Notes under the pieces: model-generated
Seen by the model: the letters and a program-made list of their open reading frames with translations, nothing else
Databases searched by the model: none
Told to the model about the DNA's origin: nothing
Position numbers and translations under genes: made by a program
Part shown: piece by piece, positions 4,786-6,509 of the stretch
Position numbering within the stretch: position 1 is the stretch's first letter
Layout of the letters: every line of letters begins with the position of its first letter
Assembly: GCA_964615765.1 (NCBI GenBank)
Contig: CAZTQN010000069.1
Span: forward strand, 1 to 6,509
Length of the DNA stretch: 6,509 bases
DNA from: CAZTQN01 sp964615765
GTDB taxonomy: Bacteria; Planctomycetota; Phycisphaerae; Phycisphaerales; UBA1924
Direction: 5' to 3'

Positions 4786-6441
4786 TCACACCCGCCGGTC
4801 GAGCAGGCGGTAGCCGATCGCCTCGGCGACGTGGGCCGCGGTGATGGGGGCGGACGCCTCCGCGGCGGTTGAAGGCGTTCCCTCCGGGTCGTCCAGGTCG
4901 GCAATGGTGCGTGCGACGCGCCGGATCTTGTCGTAGGCCCGCGCGCTCAGGCCCAGTTCGCTCATCGCCTGGCCCACCAGGTCCTTCGCGTCGGGCGAAA
5001 GCGGGGCCAGCGTGTCGAGTTGTCGCCCGCTCAGGCGGCTGTTCGGGGTCAGCGGGCCCTGGCGGCGAGACTGTTTGTCGCGGGCGGCGAGCACCGCGCG
5101 ACGCATCGCCGCGCTGCCCGTGCCGCGGTTGTCCGGGCCTTTCTGCCCCGACGCCTCAGCCCCGCGGGAGAGTTCCTTCCAAGGCACGGCCGGCGCTTCG
5201 ACATGGATGTCGATCCGGTCGATCAGCGGGCCCGACAAGCGGGACAGGTAGCGGTCCATCGCACGCTTGCCGATCTCGCCCTGCGGCATGTCGCCCTTGG
5301 GCGTCGGGTTCATCGCCGCCACCAGCATCACGCTCGCGGGGAACCGCACCGCCGAGTGCGAGCGGGCGATGGTGACGCAGTGATCTTCGAGCGGCTGGCG
5401 CAGGGTCTCGAGCACGTCGCGGTCGAACTCGGGCAGTTCGTCGAGGAACAGCACGCCGCGGTGAGCCAGGCTGATCTCGCCCGGCCTGGGCACGGCCCCG
5501 CCGCCGACGATCGCGGGGGCGGACGCGGTGTGGTGCGGCGTGCGGACCGGGCGGGCCGTCACCACCGGCGCGCCCGCCGGCAGTTGCCCCGCCGCGGAGT
5601 AGATCCGCGTGATCTCCAGCGCTTCTTCCACGCTCAGCGGCGGGAGGATGCCGGGCAGGGCGCGGGCCATCATCGTCTTGCCGGTGCCGGCCGGGCCGAG
5701 CATCAGCAGGTTGTGATGACCGGCCGCCGCGATCGTCATGGCCCGCTTCACACCCTCCTGCCCGCGGACGTCGGCGAAGTCGATGGGCGCGGCGGCCTGG
5801 GCGAGCGCACCGGCGACATCCACCGGGGCCACCGTCGGCGGCTCGATCTCACCCGACAGCACCGCGACCGCCTCGCTCAGCGTCGACACGCCGATGACTT
5901 CGAGATCGGCGACGACGGCGGCCTCGGGCGCGTTGTCGCGCGGGACGATGACGCCCCGGGCCCCGGCCGCCCGAGCCATCGCCGCCAGCGCGATCACCCC
6001 GCGGACAGGGCGCAGGCGCCCGTCGAGCGCGAGTTCGCCGGCGAAGATGAACTGGCGCGGGTCCAGCGGCTCGAACTCGCGGGGCGGCGTGTCGCCACCG
6101 CTCTTCGCCCCGGTCTTTCCCGGCCCGCCGCGTCCGCCCAGCACGCCGATGGCCATGAGCAGCCCGACGGCGATGGGCAGGTCGTAGAGCGGGCCTTCCT
6201 TTTTCACATCGGCGGGGGCCAGGTTGATGAGCACGCGTCCGAGGGGGACTTCGTACCCGCTGCTGCGCATCGCGGTGCGCACGCGCTCGATCGACTCGCG
6301 CACGGCGACGTCGGGCAGCCCGACGATTGCGATCTTGGCGCGATCGTCCTGGATGGTGGCGCCCGCGTCGTGATCGACCTCGACCTCGCAGGGCGAGGCG
6401 TCGATGCCGCGGAGGAGGAAGGACTGGACGCGGGAGAGCAT
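4786..6441 (-). CDS. comM: YifB/ComM-family Mg chelatase-like AAA+ ATPase
   Basis: The 551-residue product has the complete YifB/ComM layout. A Lon-protease-like N-terminal domain (about 1-200, with VGLPDVAVRES at 40-50 and LAPADVKKEGPLYDLPIAVG at 74-93) precedes an AAA+ core: GHHNLLMLGPAGTGKT (Walker A 249-256), RPVRTPHHTAS (298-308), PRPGEISLAHRGVLFLDELPEF (Walker B 330-335) and LSGPLIDRIDIH (402-413). A C-terminal domain follows, with LSARAYDKIRRVARTIADL (498-516). ComM is a hexameric branch-migration helicase that helps integrate DNA in natural transformation in Vibrio and relatives; many non-competent bacteria also carry it. Two oddities: a Gly-rich insert near 101-130, and absence of the CPCG...CxC cysteines that normally follow AAMNP (here AAMNPTPKGD, 375-384). 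The ATG at 6441 is the first Met before the family's SRVQSFLLRGID-like opening and lies seven bases from a heptamer array, with no Shine-Dalgarno. Confidence 0.94.
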   Translation of the reverse strand: MLSRVQSFLLRGIDASPCEVEVDHDAGATIQDDRAKIAIVGLPDVAVRESIERVRTAMRSSGYEVPLGRVLINLAPADVKKEGPLYDLPIAVGLLMAIGVLGGRGGPGKTGAKSGGDTPPREFEPLDPRQFIFAGELALDGRLRPVRGVIALAAMARAAGARGVIVPRDNAPEAAVVADLEVIGVSTLSEAVAVLSGEIEPPTVAPVDVAGALAQAAAPIDFADVRGQEGVKRAMTIAAAGHHNLLMLGPAGTGKTMMARALPGILPPLSVEEALEITRIYSAAGQLPAGAPVVTARPVRTPHHTASAPAIVGGGAVPRPGEISLAHRGVLFLDELPEFDRDVLETLRQPLEDHCVTIARSHSAVRFPASVMLVAAMNPTPKGDMPQGEIGKRAMDRYLSRLSGPLIDRIDIHVEAPAVPWKELSRGAEASGQKGPDNRGTGSAAMRRAVLAARDKQSRRQGPLTPNSRLSGRQLDTLAPLSPDAKDLVGQAMSELGLSARAYDKIRRVARTIADLDDPEGTPSTAAEASAPITAAHVAEAIGYRLLDRRV

Positions 6442-6448
6442 GGGGAGC

Positions 6449-6509
6449 GGGATTCGGGATTCGGGATTCGGGATTCGGGATTCGGGATTCGGGATTCGGG
6501 ATTCGGGAT
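6449..6509 (+). repeat. Perfect GGGATTC heptamer array abutting the yifB start, runs off the window
   Basis: Eight exact copies of GGGATTC plus five bases of a ninth fill the last 61 bases of the window, beginning seven bases before the yifB ATG. The array continues past the edge, so its true length is unknown. Two copies of the same unit occur in the array at 4640-4653 on the other side of yifB, which shows one repeat family. It occupies the place where the yifB ribosome-binding site and leader should be. Its purity suggests recent expansion by slippage. Confidence 0.95.

Noticed and set aside
2542..4872. Plus-strand open frames of over 300 residues opposite the dehydrogenase, trx and methyltransferase
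   Set aside because: They cross gene boundaries, spacers and repeats without any recognisable domain; high GC removes stop codons.
6091..6141. Second P-loop (GGPGKTG) in the YifB N-terminal insert
   Set aside because: It lies in a Gly-rich low-complexity insert, lacks the hydrophobic strand before it and a Walker B partner; the true Walker A is at residues 249-256.

Overview
This is a GC-rich, compact bacterial chromosomal window in which every supportable gene lies on the minus strand. The gene set suggests a planctomycete, perhaps Phycisphaerae-like: an ExbB-type channel with a signal peptide and Ala/Pro/Gly-rich linker, an ExbD partner, a Gfo/Idh/MocA dehydrogenase, a thioredoxin with a WCQPC active site, an FkbM-type methyltransferase and a YifB/ComM ATPase. 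That placement is an inference from style and gene content. No rRNA or other marker is present to prove it.

In transcription order (high to low coordinates), yifB/comM comes first (6441-4786). A heptanucleotide tandem array of GGGATTC units abuts its start codon and runs off the window edge. A 168-base spacer follows that is largely made of G3N4 heptamer repeats in two opposite orientations. Next is an FkbM-family methyltransferase (best start GTG 4617, end 3841). A 313-base spacer then holds two strong G-quadruplex motifs, a C-rich possible Rho-loading tract and a weak promoter candidate.

The second block is a tightly packed five-gene run: trx (3527-3189), a Gfo/Idh/MocA oxidoreductase (3189-2044), tsaE fused to a yacG-type zinc finger (2047-1325), an exbB/tolQ-like gene (1314-334) and an exbD/tolR-like gene (273 to the window edge, incomplete). 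The TGATG junction trx/gfo, the ATGA junction gfo/tsaE and the 10-base gap tsaE/exbB argue for one transcript with translational coupling. Most products are housekeeping: redox, t6A tRNA modification, gyrase control and energised envelope transport. The run therefore looks like a dense core operon rather than a defence or mobile island.

No mobile element, CRISPR array, tRNA or rRNA is visible. The points most worth a second look are the single-ORF TsaE-YacG fusion, the heptamer repeats that are free of stop codons in all six frames and have G-quadruplex potential, and a YifB lacking the cysteine cluster usual in its family.
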